A program made the position numbers and the translations under genes. 48,999 nt of DNA from Bacillota bacterium. GTDB lineage: Bacteria; Bacillota; SHA-98; Ch115; JABLXJ01. Positions 8,500 to 17,907 of this stretch are shown here, in pieces. The notes beneath the pieces were generated by a model. That model was given only the letters and a program-made list of their open reading frames with translations. It had not been told where the DNA came from and did no database searches. The stretch covers positions 1 through 48,999 of the forward strand of contig DUMQ01000028.1 in NCBI GenBank assembly GCA_012839815.1, read 5' to 3'. Numbering within the stretch: the stretch's first letter is position 1; the number at the start of each line of letters is the position of its first letter.

Positions 8500-10668
8500 T
8501 TATAACTGCGATACTGTCATAGCCTCTTCGCTTTCGCTCTTCCCGGGCTTCTTACCAGAAAGCACGTATCCGCTCCAGAATGACGCAATGAATAGATCCC
8601 GCTGCGCCTTTATCTCATTCCGAAGGGACTGGTATGCCAGGGTAACCATGGCATTCTTCCGGGCTAACTCTTCCGGAATATGGATATCCAAATTCCTTGC
8701 GTACTCCTGGAGCCGAGCCAATCCCTTCCCCCAGATATCATCTGGGGTAAGGTTGCTTCCGAATGTCATGACGCGATCCTTGATGAAATCCTTATCCTTC
8801 CTACCGTATTTCGCGTAATACATCCGGGAAAACTGACCAATAACGTGTCCTGCCATGAATCCTACCTTCTCGACATCGTCCAGCTCCAGATCCTCAGGGG
8901 GTGTCTCCTCCGCCATCTTTCTGAGCACCTTCCACCCACTCAACTGATATGCACCTCCGTTTTCTGACCCTGACAGACTCGAATTATATCTCGCGAGAAA
9001 GCCTCCAAAGCTGTGAAAGAAAAGCACCTCGTCAACAATATGCATTCTGGAGTTAGGCCACCTCCGCCCGAGCACGGACATTCTGTGGCCACAGCCTGCA
9101 AGAAAACCCGCCTCACTGAGTCTCCCTCCGATCATGCATTTCTCCAGGGATGACCACAGGTGGCTTGGACCATACGCATTTACAAGTAGCCATGGGATGG
9201 AACCATACCGGTTTCTCACATAGGCGAATGACTGCTCATCCATACTTCCAGGGAGCTCCTGAAGCAACTCTGCGGCTAATTTCGCCGTATCCCGTGCGAG
9301 GTCGTCCAGCTTCAATATCCTGGAAGGAAGTATATCTTCCATGGTTGCCCTTAAATGGACGTCCCCCCGGCTCCTGTCCCCAGAATAATACATTATGTAA
9401 AGTCGCAGGGCTTCCCGGACATCCTCCGGGATACAGCTCTCGAAGCCTACGACCGACTGGATATCCCGAGTCTTTCTCCCGGAGGTGCTCATACCCTGGG
9501 AAAGCATGATTAAAATATCCTCGCCAAGGTCGGATGCAATATCCCCGGGTAGGTCAGCCTCCGCAGCCTCCAGAGGGGCCAGATAGGCGCATCCGGTAAC
9601 CGTGTCTGATACCGGCGCCCTTCTCTTGATTTCCCTGCCCTCGGGGCTATCAATTGGAGCAAAAAGCTCTTTGGTCAGCCATCCCGGTATCTCCTTCTCC
9701 AGGATCCTGAACGCGCTTGCCCCAAAGGTGAAAGCCTTGTAGCATCCCTCGCAGAGCCCACCGGTTTTTTGAGCAAGGTTGATCCCCGCATGCGAGAAGG
9801 CCTGAGGAAGCGGGCAATTCCATGTTGGCAGGAATAGCGGCCAGGCCTTATTGTAGATGGAAACTAGCCTGTCCTGATTCCCGCATATGGAGCATATTCC
9901 ATCCTCGATCACTCCCATCTCGGCGCCTTCGGCAAGCTTTGCCGCCCACAGTCTATCCACGATCTTCTTCAGGTCGGCGCAAATAACATTGCCCGGGTAC
10001 AGGAGACTTTCTGTCACAATGAATTCGAACCTATCATCTACCCGCGCCCCTAACCGCTTAAGGGAATATGGGCTCCCGTCCCGGCCATCGATCATACATA
10101 TTACTATGAGCGCCTGGCATTTCTCCTTTTCAGGGAGTTCTGTTCGGGCCACCGCACCTGCGATCTGCTCGGCACTGGCCATGATCTCATCATCGGTGAG
10201 GTCTATATCCTCGGTCCGCGCAAGCCTCCCCCGGAGAAACTTCTTCACTTCTTCCGGCCTACCGCCGAATACCCTCAAATCCTTGTCGTAGACTATATAT
10301 GCCGGGACCGGATAATAGCCCTGGGGGACTGTCGGGTTGCCACCCTGGGGGAGAAAAAATGGAGTGCCGATAGCTCGTGCAAAATCTGGCTGGAACCGTA
10401 TTTTGCCGGACTTCTTCCCCTGGTGTGTTACTTGACTCCCCCACATAACGGGAGGACTGCAAGCGATCTGGCGCTTTACTGCGTCCCCGTCACCACCCTG
10501 TCCGTCCCCGCCGCCTTCCTGATGATGAATCTCTACTATATATACCCTTTGTAGGAATGTACCAGCAGTTGAATCTCCCAGCGCAGAAAGTTGCATTATG
10601 GTCTCCCGAAATGATGCTGTTGAGTGTATGATCAGCCTGCCAAGGCGGGCCAGGCTATCGATTATCAT
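8500..10668 (-). CDS. cas8b: Cascade large subunit Cas8b (Csh1/TM1802-like)
   Basis: Cas8b is the large Cascade subunit that reads the PAM and recruits Cas3. The 722-residue protein belongs by context and motifs to the Csh1/TM1802 type. It has a zinc-finger pair CSICGNQD and, about 45 residues on, CEGCYKAF. A Gly/Asp-rich loop (GGGDGQGGDGD) lies near residues 53-63. The sequence is otherwise poorly conserved, as usual for large subunits. The assignment rests on size, the CxxC pair and the position between cas6 and cas7. It marks the locus as subtype I-B. Confidence 0.9.
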   Translation of the reverse strand: MIIDSLARLGRLIIHSTASFRETIMQLSALGDSTAGTFLQRVYIVEIHHQEGGGDGQGGDGDAVKRQIACSPPVMWGSQVTHQGKKSGKIRFQPDFARAIGTPFFLPQGGNPTVPQGYYPVPAYIVYDKDLRVFGGRPEEVKKFLRGRLARTEDIDLTDDEIMASAEQIAGAVARTELPEKEKCQALIVICMIDGRDGSPYSLKRLGARVDDRFEFIVTESLLYPGNVICADLKKIVDRLWAAKLAEGAEMGVIEDGICSICGNQDRLVSIYNKAWPLFLPTWNCPLPQAFSHAGINLAQKTGGLCEGCYKAFTFGASAFRILEKEIPGWLTKELFAPIDSPEGREIKRRAPVSDTVTGCAYLAPLEAAEADLPGDIASDLGEDILIMLSQGMSTSGRKTRDIQSVVGFESCIPEDVREALRLYIMYYSGDRSRGDVHLRATMEDILPSRILKLDDLARDTAKLAAELLQELPGSMDEQSFAYVRNRYGSIPWLLVNAYGPSHLWSSLEKCMIGGRLSEAGFLAGCGHRMSVLGRRWPNSRMHIVDEVLFFHSFGGFLARYNSSLSGSENGGAYQLSGWKVLRKMAEETPPEDLELDDVEKVGFMAGHVIGQFSRMYYAKYGRKDKDFIKDRVMTFGSNLTPDDIWGKGLARLQEYARNLDIHIPEELARKNAMVTLAYQSLRNEIKAQRDLFIASFWSGYVLSGKKPGKSESEEAMTVSQL

Positions 10669-10723
10669 CTACGCTTTCCCCCTTCCTAACTATAATCGTG
10701 CTATAATTGTGATCGGATGATAG

Positions 10724-11521
10724 TCAGACGTAGGGTCTATAACTGTGCTCATCCACGGGATTTCCGCCCGGTTGGACCGAATCAGACCGGAGAAGCTCCA
10801 GGCATCCAAACCCCGCACTATTCTTCGCACCCAGGCCGGCATCCAGCGCGAGCTGGAGATACTGCATAGGCCCAGAAATCCAGGCGCGGCCACTATGAGC
10901 TTTTACAATGATATTCTTGTATTTGACAAGATCGATCCTTGGGGTTCCGATGAACCTGATACTCAAATCGGGTTCTTCTACATCTTCCCATCCCAGGGCT
11001 TGAGCCTTGTGCATCAAATTCTGCCTACACAATGAGAGAAAATCAGGATCGCCAGGGGAGAAATAGGCAGTATATTTGGCTCCGCTGAGCCTGAACAAGG
11101 TAGCATAGACGGTCACAGGAGAAATGGTCTTGACCAGGATGGAAGTGCCAGCGGCCTTGGGTTCCTGCGCCTCGAGTTTTGATATAGGGAATACATGTTC
11201 GCCGATAACCATTTCGCCCCGTCTAAGCAGCCCGGTGGCGAGGCTCTGGCAGATATCCTGGAGAGGAGAGGTGATAACTAGGGCTGCACCACGAGTGAAG
11301 GTTATCTGATTCCTTTCGTGGTTAATAATATACTGCCCCAACAGGCGGCTGAAGCAAAGTGGTTTAATCTTACGTTTATGGACGGCGAGGCCCTCGTCAT
11401 GTATCCATCTTGCGAGATACCCATCAAGGAGCGAATAAAGTGCTGATTGAATGAAATAGGAATATGCAATAGGGACGATCAAGGGAGCGTCGGGACCGCC
11501 CAGATGGATCACAATGCGCAC
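10724..11521 (-). CDS. cas6: CRISPR repeat endoribonuclease Cas6
   Basis: Cas6 cuts the repeat RNA eight bases from its 3' end to give crRNAs with the ATTGAAAC handle. The 265-residue protein has the C-terminal glycine-rich loop of the family in GLGAKNSAGFGCLE. A candidate catalytic His lies in ARWIHDEGL near residue 43. The start is a GTG at 11519-11521 behind a GGGAGGGGAG ribosome-binding site, one of the best in the locus. It is the first gene of the cas operon, so its upstream region must hold the operon promoter. The same Cas6 would be expected to process the orphan mini-CRISPR RNA found 430 bases upstream on the opposite strand. Confidence 0.95.
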   Translation of the reverse strand: MRIVIHLGGPDAPLIVPIAYSYFIQSALYSLLDGYLARWIHDEGLAVHKRKIKPLCFSRLLGQYIINHERNQITFTRGAALVITSPLQDICQSLATGLLRRGEMVIGEHVFPISKLEAQEPKAAGTSILVKTISPVTVYATLFRLSGAKYTAYFSPGDPDFLSLCRQNLMHKAQALGWEDVEEPDLSIRFIGTPRIDLVKYKNIIVKAHSGRAWISGPMQYLQLALDAGLGAKNSAGFGCLELLRSDSVQPGGNPVDEHSYRPYV

Positions 11522-11953
11522 CGGTCTCCCCTCCCAAGGTTGTAGTTAAGGATGTGGAATCAAGATACAAAACCGATAACTGCGAGGAATCTGCATTTGA
11601 AAAGCCAATATTCTTAGAGTCTCGAATAACGGGGTATTCAAAGCAACAGAGATATGATACAATTTACTGCGCAAGGAAATGCGAGCAAGGTTGTTTTCCT
11701 GCGAGGTCTGCAGCGACTCGGTTTAAGTCAATGTAGCGGCATTGTGCAGGTGATATTCTAGCATAGTATTTAATATAGTTCGGTTGGTAGGTGACCTTTG
11801 ACTAAAACAATATCTAAATTAACTTTACACCGATTTATAATGGAAGTCAATAGCTTTCTCGGAAAAATATATATATAAATACCACACCCCGAACGAAGCC
11901 TATAAGCAGTCATATCATACCTGAGGCCTATTGGGGAGAGCCCTATTAACTTG
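11522..11953. promoter_or_regulatory. Divergent regulatory region between cas6 and the mini-CRISPR
   Basis: These 430 AT-rich bases must hold the cas operon promoter (minus strand) and any promoter for the plus-strand mini-CRISPR. A perfect TATAAT lies at 11836-11841 on the plus strand, but no good -35 stands 16-18 bases upstream. A second TATA-like run (11868-11880) lies closer to the mini-CRISPR. On the minus strand a TTGAAT near 11637 is followed about 19 bases on by TAAGAAT, a weak candidate. A 12-codon frame at 11840-11878 begins in the TATAAT and has no ribosome-binding site. No supported protein gene lies here. Confidence 0.5.
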
Positions 11954-12038
11954 AAGTCCCCACGATAGGTAAGGGATTGAAACGATATGGTTTTGGTCGT
12001 CAGTTACGTGTCTATATCGTACCTACAAGGATTTCTCG
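11954..12038 (+). ncRNA. Orphan degenerate mini-CRISPR (candidate CRISPR-derived guide RNA)
   Basis: The first pseudo-repeat (11954-11983) keeps the last 12 bases of the array repeat exactly, AGGGATTGAAAC, including the full 8-base crRNA handle. Its 5' part has diverged. After a 26-nt spacer (11984-12009) comes a second pseudo-repeat (12010-12038) beginning GTCTATATCGTACCTA. About 17 of its first 21 bases match the array repeat. Its hairpin CCT-ACA-AGG keeps the stem of CCT-ATG-AGG while the loop has changed, and its 3' handle is lost. The parts kept are those a mature crRNA would contain. It reads on the plus strand, divergent from cas6. CreA antitoxin and CreR regulatory RNAs of type I systems have this layout. 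Decay of a second array is the alternative. Confidence 0.72.
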
Positions 12039-12056
12039 GATGTTCCGGTGCGTTGA

Positions 12057-12427
12057 TCCTATTGCGCATACGGAATCGAAATAGAAAAAATCGAAATACT
12101 ACGTCGCGCCTGGCAGGAGCGTGCTCGCAGAGAAGAGCAGGAGATTGCCTCGCGGCGCCAGGAGGCCCTGGCAAAAGCCCGGCGCGCTGCCGCTCTGCTG
12201 CGTGAAAAATATGGAGCAAAAAGGGTATACCTATATGGCTCCCTGGCCTGGAGCCCGCATTTTACCACGCGCTCCGATATCGACCTGCTCGTAGAGGGCT
12301 TCAGCCGCATTTTGTTCAGGAATTCTGGAAGCTGCTCGCTGAGATAGAAGAGATCACGGCCCCATTCCCTCCGAGCGTGATTTTGGCAAAGGACGCGGCC
12401 CCAAGCCTTCTGAAAAGGGTAAGATAA
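12057..12427 (+). pseudogene. Frameshifted MNT-type nucleotidyltransferase (antitoxin remnant)
   Basis: One frame translates to a charged helix (LRRAWQERARREEQE) followed by RVYLYGSLAWSPHFTTRSD and then IDLLVEG. This is the GS(x)11-DxD signature of minimal nucleotidyltransferases (MntA-type antitoxins that AMPylate HepT). Near 12295-12303 the frame is lost. It continues after a one-base shift as QPHFVQEFWKLLAEIEE and on to APSLLKRVR, then a stop at 12425-12427. No ATG, GTG or TTG opens the first frame, which begins after a stop at 12054. Both faults suggest a dead gene. It is directly followed by the HepT-like remnant, the usual gene order for type VII toxin-antitoxin pairs. Confidence 0.75.
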
Positions 12428-12445
12428 GGAAGGGGTTGAGCTTCC

Positions 12446-12834
12446 TTGACACAGGATGAGTTTGAGATACTCGAGGGCAGGATTCATGCTGCACTCGCAA
12501 ACATAGCTCACTTAAAAGAGGAGCTTGAGCAAAGGGCTTGCTGAAACGCGCCGGCGCTACATCCAAGCCCTCAGCGCCAGGGTCAGGGTCAGCGCCAGGG
12601 TTTGACGAGGCCGATTCCTTTACGCTGAGAGCGGTTGGTTCTATCCTTCACGATTTCTATATGGCTGCGGAGAACATCTTCAAGATGATCGCTCACGATG
12701 TAGAGAGATCGATCCCTGCGGATCCTGAGTGGCACCTTCCTCTGCCGAAACAAACGCCCCTTGATCTTCCAACCCACAGGCCACCCGTGCTCCGCAAGGA
12801 GGCCATCGAGGGCAAGGAGCCTCGCGCACAATAG
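12446..12834 (+). pseudogene. Frameshifted, truncated HepT-like (HEPN) toxin remnant
   Basis: A TTG at 12446 behind a GGAAGGGG ribosome-binding site opens TQDEFEILEGRI and runs to a stop at 12542. The family sequence resumes in another frame with ADSFTLRAVGSILHDFYMAA then ENIFKMIAHDVERS, typical of HepT-like proteins partnered with MNT nucleotidyltransferases. So there is at least one frameshift near 12530. The protein ends early at 12834 (EGKEPRAQ), ten bases before the uvrC 3' end. The C-terminal part that should carry the RNase motif R(x)4-6H is missing. It should be inactive. It converges with uvrC. Confidence 0.72.
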
Positions 12835-12843
12835 AATAATGGG

Positions 12844-14810
12844 TTAGACATTTTGCGCCAACCCGTCCTGGTGCAGGTAACTATAGACAAGCTCAGCGGC
12901 CTTCCGTGTCATTCCCGGCACGCTGGCCAGCTCGTCAACCCCGGCGCGGCGCATCTCATCCAGGGATTTGAAGACATTGAATAGCGCCCCTATCCTCTTC
13001 CTGCCTATGCCCTTTATCTCGGCGAGCCGGGATAGGGTGGCATCCTTCTCCCGCAGCCGCCTGTGATAGGCCAGAGCGAACCTGTGGGCTTCATCCCTCA
13101 CGCGCTGGAGGACGAAAAGCGCCTTCGAGTCGCGCGGGAGAATTATCGGGTCGCTCCGGCCCTCGACGAATATATGCTCAAACTCCTTCGCGAGCCCGAT
13201 AGTGGGAATGAAATCAAGCCCAACCTCCCTCAAAGCATCCCTGGCTGCACCGAGCTGGCCCTTACCACCGTCGATCAGGATCAAATCCGGGAGCCGGCCC
13301 CATTTCCCCGCGTCGCCGATGCCAGCCCCAGGCCCATCGCCGTCGCGCGCAGCCCTGGCGCGCCGGTAGCGCCGGAGCACGACCTCCCGCATCATGGCGT
13401 AATCATCGGGCCCCTCAGCAAGCTTAATCTTGAACCTGCGGTAATCCGACTTGAGCGGCCTTCCGCCCTCAAACACGACCATCGACCCGACAGCCTCATG
13501 GCCCTGGATGTTGGATATATCAAACGCCTCTATCCTCCGCGGAGGGCCATCGAGCCCGATCTCGGCCCCGACCGCCTCCTGCAGGTCACGAAGCGCCCCC
13601 TCCTCCATATCTTCAGCCTCGCCCCTCTCCACTCGTTCAAGGGCGACCCGCCCCAGGGAAAGCCGGGCGTTCTCGGCGGCCATCTCTACGAGTTCTTTCT
13701 TTTCGCCACGCTTCGGGACACGCAGCGCTACCTTGCTGCCCTTCCTCTCGCTGAGCCACTTTGCGACAACATCTTCATCCTCGATAGGATGCTGCAACAA
13801 GACTTCCGATGGCACAAAGCTCGCGCTGGAATAATACTGGTTTACGAATGCGGTCATAATATCTGAATCACTGGGGTCTCCGGTATCAGCCTCACCGCCC
13901 TCTCCCCCGGTATTGCTGCCGGAACCCCTACCGACATTCTCGAGGACGAAATGCTCACGTCCTATCATCTTACCATCACGGATCAACAAAATCTGAGCAC
14001 AGGCGTCCGTATCGTTACGCGCGAACGCTATAACGTCTATATCGCCCAGGGACGGTGAGACAATCTTCTGCCGCTCCATCACCTTCTCCATATCGCGGAT
14101 CCTGTCACGTATCACGGCCGCCCGCTCATAATCCTGCACCAGGGCCGCATTTGTCATATCCCTGCGCATCGCCCGGATGAGCTCCTCCTGCCTACCTTCC
14201 AGGAAAAGGCAAATCTGGTCGATCACCGTCCGGTAGGCCTCCTCGCTGACCCTCCCTGAGCATGGGGCGAGACAACGCTCGATATGATAATTGAGGCATG
14301 GCCTATCATCCGTCTTGTCACCTATCTTCCTGTTGCAGCTCCTCACGGGGAAAAGCCGCTTCAGGAAACGCAGCGTATCATACAGCGCCCCTGCATCCGT
14401 ATATGGCCCGAAATAGCGAGACCCATCCTGAACCATCCTCCGCGTGGTTATTACCCTGGGAAAGCGCTCGGCGAGCGTAACCTTTACATACGGGTAGGTC
14501 TTATCATCGCGCAGTCTTATATTATACCAGGGCCTGTGGCGCTTGATCAGGTTATTCTCGAGAATCAACGCCTCGACCTCGGACCCTGTAACCACATATT
14601 CTATATCGGAGACCTTTTCGACCATGAGGCGGACCCGCGGGGAGAGGCTGGCCGGCGACTGGAAGTATGAGCGGACCCGCGCCTTGAGTGACACGGCCTT
14701 GCCCACATAAATGATCTTCCCCCTAGCATCCTTCATTATATAGACTCCCGGCTTCTCCGGGAGGTTCTTTACGATCTCCTCTACCCCAAAGCTTTCACCC
14801 TTTTCACCAT
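12844..14810 (-). CDS. uvrC: Excinuclease ABC subunit C, with a one-base frameshift at its 5' end
   Basis: UvrC makes both incisions in nucleotide-excision repair. The main frame (12844-14736) shows the GIY-YIG continuation IIYVGKAVSLKARVRSYF, the Cys-rich stretch, the UVR motif (DYERAAVIRDRIRDMEKVM), the RNase H-like domain (RRIEAFDISNIQG, LILIDGGKGQLGAA) and C-terminal helix-hairpin-helix repeats. A Gly/Ser/Glu-rich insert lies mid-protein. The catalytic GVY segment (LPEKPGVYIM) lies upstream of the first in-frame ATG at 14736, in a frame without ATG, GTG or TTG before a double TAA at 14815-14820. One extra G in the run at 14784-14787 would join it to an ATG at 14808-14810. The given 5' end assumes that repair. 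Confidence 0.9.
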
Positions 14811-14987
14811 ACGCTTATTACCCGCCATGCCCCGCGGCACCGGAGCATTCATAATAGTGCGCCAATACAATAGATAACGCGCCCACCCCTAACGCCACTT
14901 TTTCCGACCCATACGTACCACGTAGCAACGTAGCAGCGTATCCATGCGACGATATAGCACCCATGCCACGGAAAATCACGTGGGCGG

Positions 14988-17858
14988 CTAGCACGCCTCC
15001 ACCTCGAGTCGCGGTTGAAGCATCCTCCTCAAGAATTGGCCCGTATACGACCCGGCGACCTGCGCCACCTCCTCGGGCGTCCCACACGCCACAACCGTGC
15101 CGCCGTGTTCGCCGCCCTCCGGCCCCAGGTCAATAATATAATCCGCCGTTTTTATAACGTCAAGGTTGTGCTCGATAACCAACACGGTATCTCCGGCGTC
15201 GACTAGCTGGCCCAGGACCTTGAGGAGCTTCTCGATATCCGCGAAATGGAGTCCTGTCGTGGGCTCATCAAGGATATAGAGCGTGCGACCGTTGCTCCGC
15301 CTGCTGAGCTCCGTGGCCAGCTTGACCCGCTGGGCCTCCCCGCCCGACAAGGTCGTAGCAGGCTGCCCCAGCTTGATGTAACCCAGCCCCACATCATACA
15401 GGGTCTGGAGCTTGCGCTTGATCCTCGGGATGTTCTGGAAGAACTCCAGGGCATCCTCAACGCGCATATCCAGGACATCGGCGATGCTCTTACCCTTATA
15501 CCGCACTTCAAGGGTCTCCCGGTTATAGCGCTTGCCCTTGCAGACCTCGCACGGGACGTAAACGTCGGGCAGGAAATGCATCTCAATCTTTATTATACCA
15601 TCCCCGCGGCACGCCTCACAGCGCCCGCCCTTGACGTTAAAGCTGAAACGCCCGGGCTTATAGCCGCGCACCTTGGCCTCCGGAGTCTGCGCGAAGGTTT
15701 CTCTTATATAATCGAATACGCCGGTATATGTGGCCGGGTTCGAACGCGGCGTGCGGCCTATCGGCGACTGGTCAATGTCAATGACCTTATCCAGGTTCTC
15801 GATTCCCAGAATCGTATCATGAGCCCCCGCCTTCGCGGCCGCCCCGTTTAGCTCGTGCGCCAACCTCTTATACAGGATCTCGTTCACAAGCGTGCTCTTC
15901 CCCGAGCCCGAGACACCCGTAACACAAACGAACACCCCCAGGGGTATCTCCACATCTATATTCTTCAGGTTATGCTCGCGCGCGCCCTTCACAACCAGGC
16001 ACTTCCCGCTGGGCCTCCGGCGCGTCGCGGGCACCTCGATGCGCCTCTCCCCGCTCAGGTACTGGCCCGTGATCGACGCCTTGCACGCCATTATATCCTC
16101 GATGCTGCCCGCCGCCACCACATACCCACCGTGCTCTCCCGCGCCCGGGCCCATATCCACGATATAGTCGGCCGAACGCATGGTCTCCTCATCATGCTCC
16201 ACCACGATGACCGTATTCCCCAGGTCGCGCAGCTTGAGAAGGGTGTCGATGAGGCGCCTGTTATCCCGCTGGTGAAGCCCTATACTGGGCTCGTCCAGGA
16301 TATACAGCACTCCAACGAGACTCGACCCGATCTGAGTTGCAAGCCGGATCCTCTGTGCCTCGCCGCCCGCCAGCGTCCCCGCCGTTCTGTCGAGCGTCAG
16401 GTAGTCGAGCCCGACATTCACCAGGAACCCGAGCCTCTGCCTTATCTCCTTCAGGATCTGGTGCGCTATCATCTTTTCACGCTCGGTAAGCTGGAGGTTC
16501 TCAAAAAACTCCCTCGCCTCTGCTATGGAAAGCCGGGTCACGTCAACTATGGATCTCCCCGAGATGGTGACCGCCAGGCTCTCAGGCCTGAGCCTCGCCC
16601 CGTTGCATACCGGGCACGGCCTCGTGCTCATGAACTGCTCTATTTCCTCGCGTGCAAAGTCCGTTTGCGCCTCGCGGTACTTTCTCTCCAAGTAAGGAAT
16701 GACCCCTTCATAGGTCGTTTCGTACCACCGGAGGTGGCCTTCGAGATTATGGTACTGGAACCTGAACCTCCTGGCACCCGCGCCGTTGAGCAACACAGAC
16801 CTCTCCTCGGGGCGGAGCTCGCCGATGGGCACGGTCGTATCTATGCCCAAGTCCCGGCACACCGCCTCCACCCTCTCCTTGTAAAAATCGCTTCGCGTTC
16901 CAGCCCATGAAGCCCTCCAGGGCACGATCCCGCCCTCCTCGATGGACCTGTCCCAGTCCAGGACGAGCTCAGGATCGATCTCCCACTTGCTGCCCAGGCC
17001 TGCACACGCCGGGCATGCCCCGTACGGGCTGTTAAAGGAGAACATTCTGGGGGCGAGATCATCAAAGCTGATGCCGCATTCCGGGCACGCAAACTTCTCG
17101 CTAAAGACAAGGTCCTCGGCCGGACCTGCCGGTGACGGTGACAATGTGTTTATTATGACAACCCCGTCGCCCAGCTTCATGGCCGTCTCGACGGAGTCCG
17201 CGAGCCTCTTACGGATGTCCGGCTTCACTATCAGCCGGTCCACGACCACCTCTATCGTGTGGATCTTGTAGCGCTCCAGGTTTATCTCCTCAGTGACCTC
17301 GCGGACCTCACCGTTCACGCGAACTCTAACAAAACCCTGCCTGCGGATATCCTCGAGCACCTTGCGGTGCTCGCCCTTCTTCCCCTTTATGACGGGCGCG
17401 AGCACCTGGAGCCTGGTACCCTCGCCGAGCGCCAGCACCCTGTCGACTACCTGCTCCACCGTCTGCTGCGTTATGGGCCGGCCGCACTTATAGCAGTGGG
17501 GCTTTCCTATGCGCGCGAACAAGAGGCGTAGGTAGTCGTAGATCTCCGTCACCGTGCCCACGGTCGACCTCGGATTGCGGCTGCCGCTTTTCTGATCTAT
17601 AGAGATCGCCGGCGAGAGCCCTTCGATGTAATCAACATCCGGCTTGTCCATCTGGCCGAGGAACTGCCGGGCGTAGGCTGAGAGGGACTCCACGTACCGC
17701 CTCTGGCCTTCAGCATAGATTGTATCAAAGGCCAGGGATGACTTCCCCGACCCGCTGAGCCCCGTAATGACGATGAGCTTATCCCTGGGTATCTCCAAGT
17801 CTATATTCTTCAGGTTATGCTGCCGCGCACCCCTGACGATTATCATTTCCTTGCTCAA
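14988..17858 (-). CDS. uvrA: Excinuclease ABC subunit A
   Basis: UvrA is the damage-sensing ATPase that loads UvrB. It has two ABC modules: Walker [10 protein letters not shown] near the N-terminus and GVSGSGKST in the second half, each with an LxGGEAQR signature. The zinc modules are visible as CPECGISF...CPAC and CEACRGDG...CEVC. Length from the chosen start is 956 residues, normal for the family. The frame opens at 17918, but the TTG at 17858 follows GGAGGGATC at proper distance and gives [18 protein letters not shown], which fits family N-termini. The longer version would overlap uvrB. It follows uvrB by 49 bases in the same transcript. Confidence 0.97.
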   Translation of the reverse strand: MSKEMIIVRGARQHNLKNIDLEIPRDKLIVITGLSGSGKSSLAFDTIYAEGQRRYVESLSAYARQFLGQMDKPDVDYIEGLSPAISIDQKSGSRNPRSTVGTVTEIYDYLRLLFARIGKPHCYKCGRPITQQTVEQVVDRVLALGEGTRLQVLAPVIKGKKGEHRKVLEDIRRQGFVRVRVNGEVREVTEEINLERYKIHTIEVVVDRLIVKPDIRKRLADSVETAMKLGDGVVIINTLSPSPAGPAEDLVFSEKFACPECGISFDDLAPRMFSFNSPYGACPACAGLGSKWEIDPELVLDWDRSIEEGGIVPWRASWAGTRSDFYKERVEAVCRDLGIDTTVPIGELRPEERSVLLNGAGARRFRFQYHNLEGHLRWYETTYEGVIPYLERKYREAQTDFAREEIEQFMSTRPCPVCNGARLRPESLAVTISGRSIVDVTRLSIAEAREFFENLQLTEREKMIAHQILKEIRQRLGFLVNVGLDYLTLDRTAGTLAGGEAQRIRLATQIGSSLVGVLYILDEPSIGLHQRDNRRLIDTLLKLRDLGNTVIVVEHDEETMRSADYIVDMGPGAGEHGGYVVAAGSIEDIMACKASITGQYLSGERRIEVPATRRRPSGKCLVVKGAREHNLKNIDVEIPLGVFVCVTGVSGSGKSTLVNEILYKRLAHELNGAAAKAGAHDTILGIENLDKVIDIDQSPIGRTPRSNPATYTGVFDYIRETFAQTPEAKVRGYKPGRFSFNVKGGRCEACRGDGIIKIEMHFLPDVYVPCEVCKGKRYNRETLEVRYKGKSIADVLDMRVEDALEFFQNIPRIKRKLQTLYDVGLGYIKLGQPATTLSGGEAQRVKLATELSRRSNGRTLYILDEPTTGLHFADIEKLLKVLGQLVDAGDTVLVIEHNLDVIKTADYIIDLGPEGGEHGGTVVACGTPEEVAQVAGSYTGQFLRRMLQPRLEVEAC

Positions 17859-17907
17859 CTTCGATCCCTCCGGCTCCTTCTTCCTCGTGCCCGCCCCGGG
17901 GTGGCCA

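Noticed and set aside
11651-11656. GATATG as a target of the mini-CRISPR guide in the cas6 upstream region
   Set aside because: Only the first six guide bases match and the rest is poor. A second such match exists at 11911-11916, so chance is likely. Left as a question for computation.
12004-12219. Frames of about 70 residues on both strands over the mini-CRISPR spacer and MNT remnant
   Set aside because: They are in frames other than the recognisable MNT sequence and have no family features.
14818-14990. Frame of about 57 residues ([17 protein letters not shown]...) between uvrA and uvrC
   Set aside because: No properly spaced ribosome-binding site, repeated GCTACGT words, no recognised family. 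The gap is better left as non-coding.
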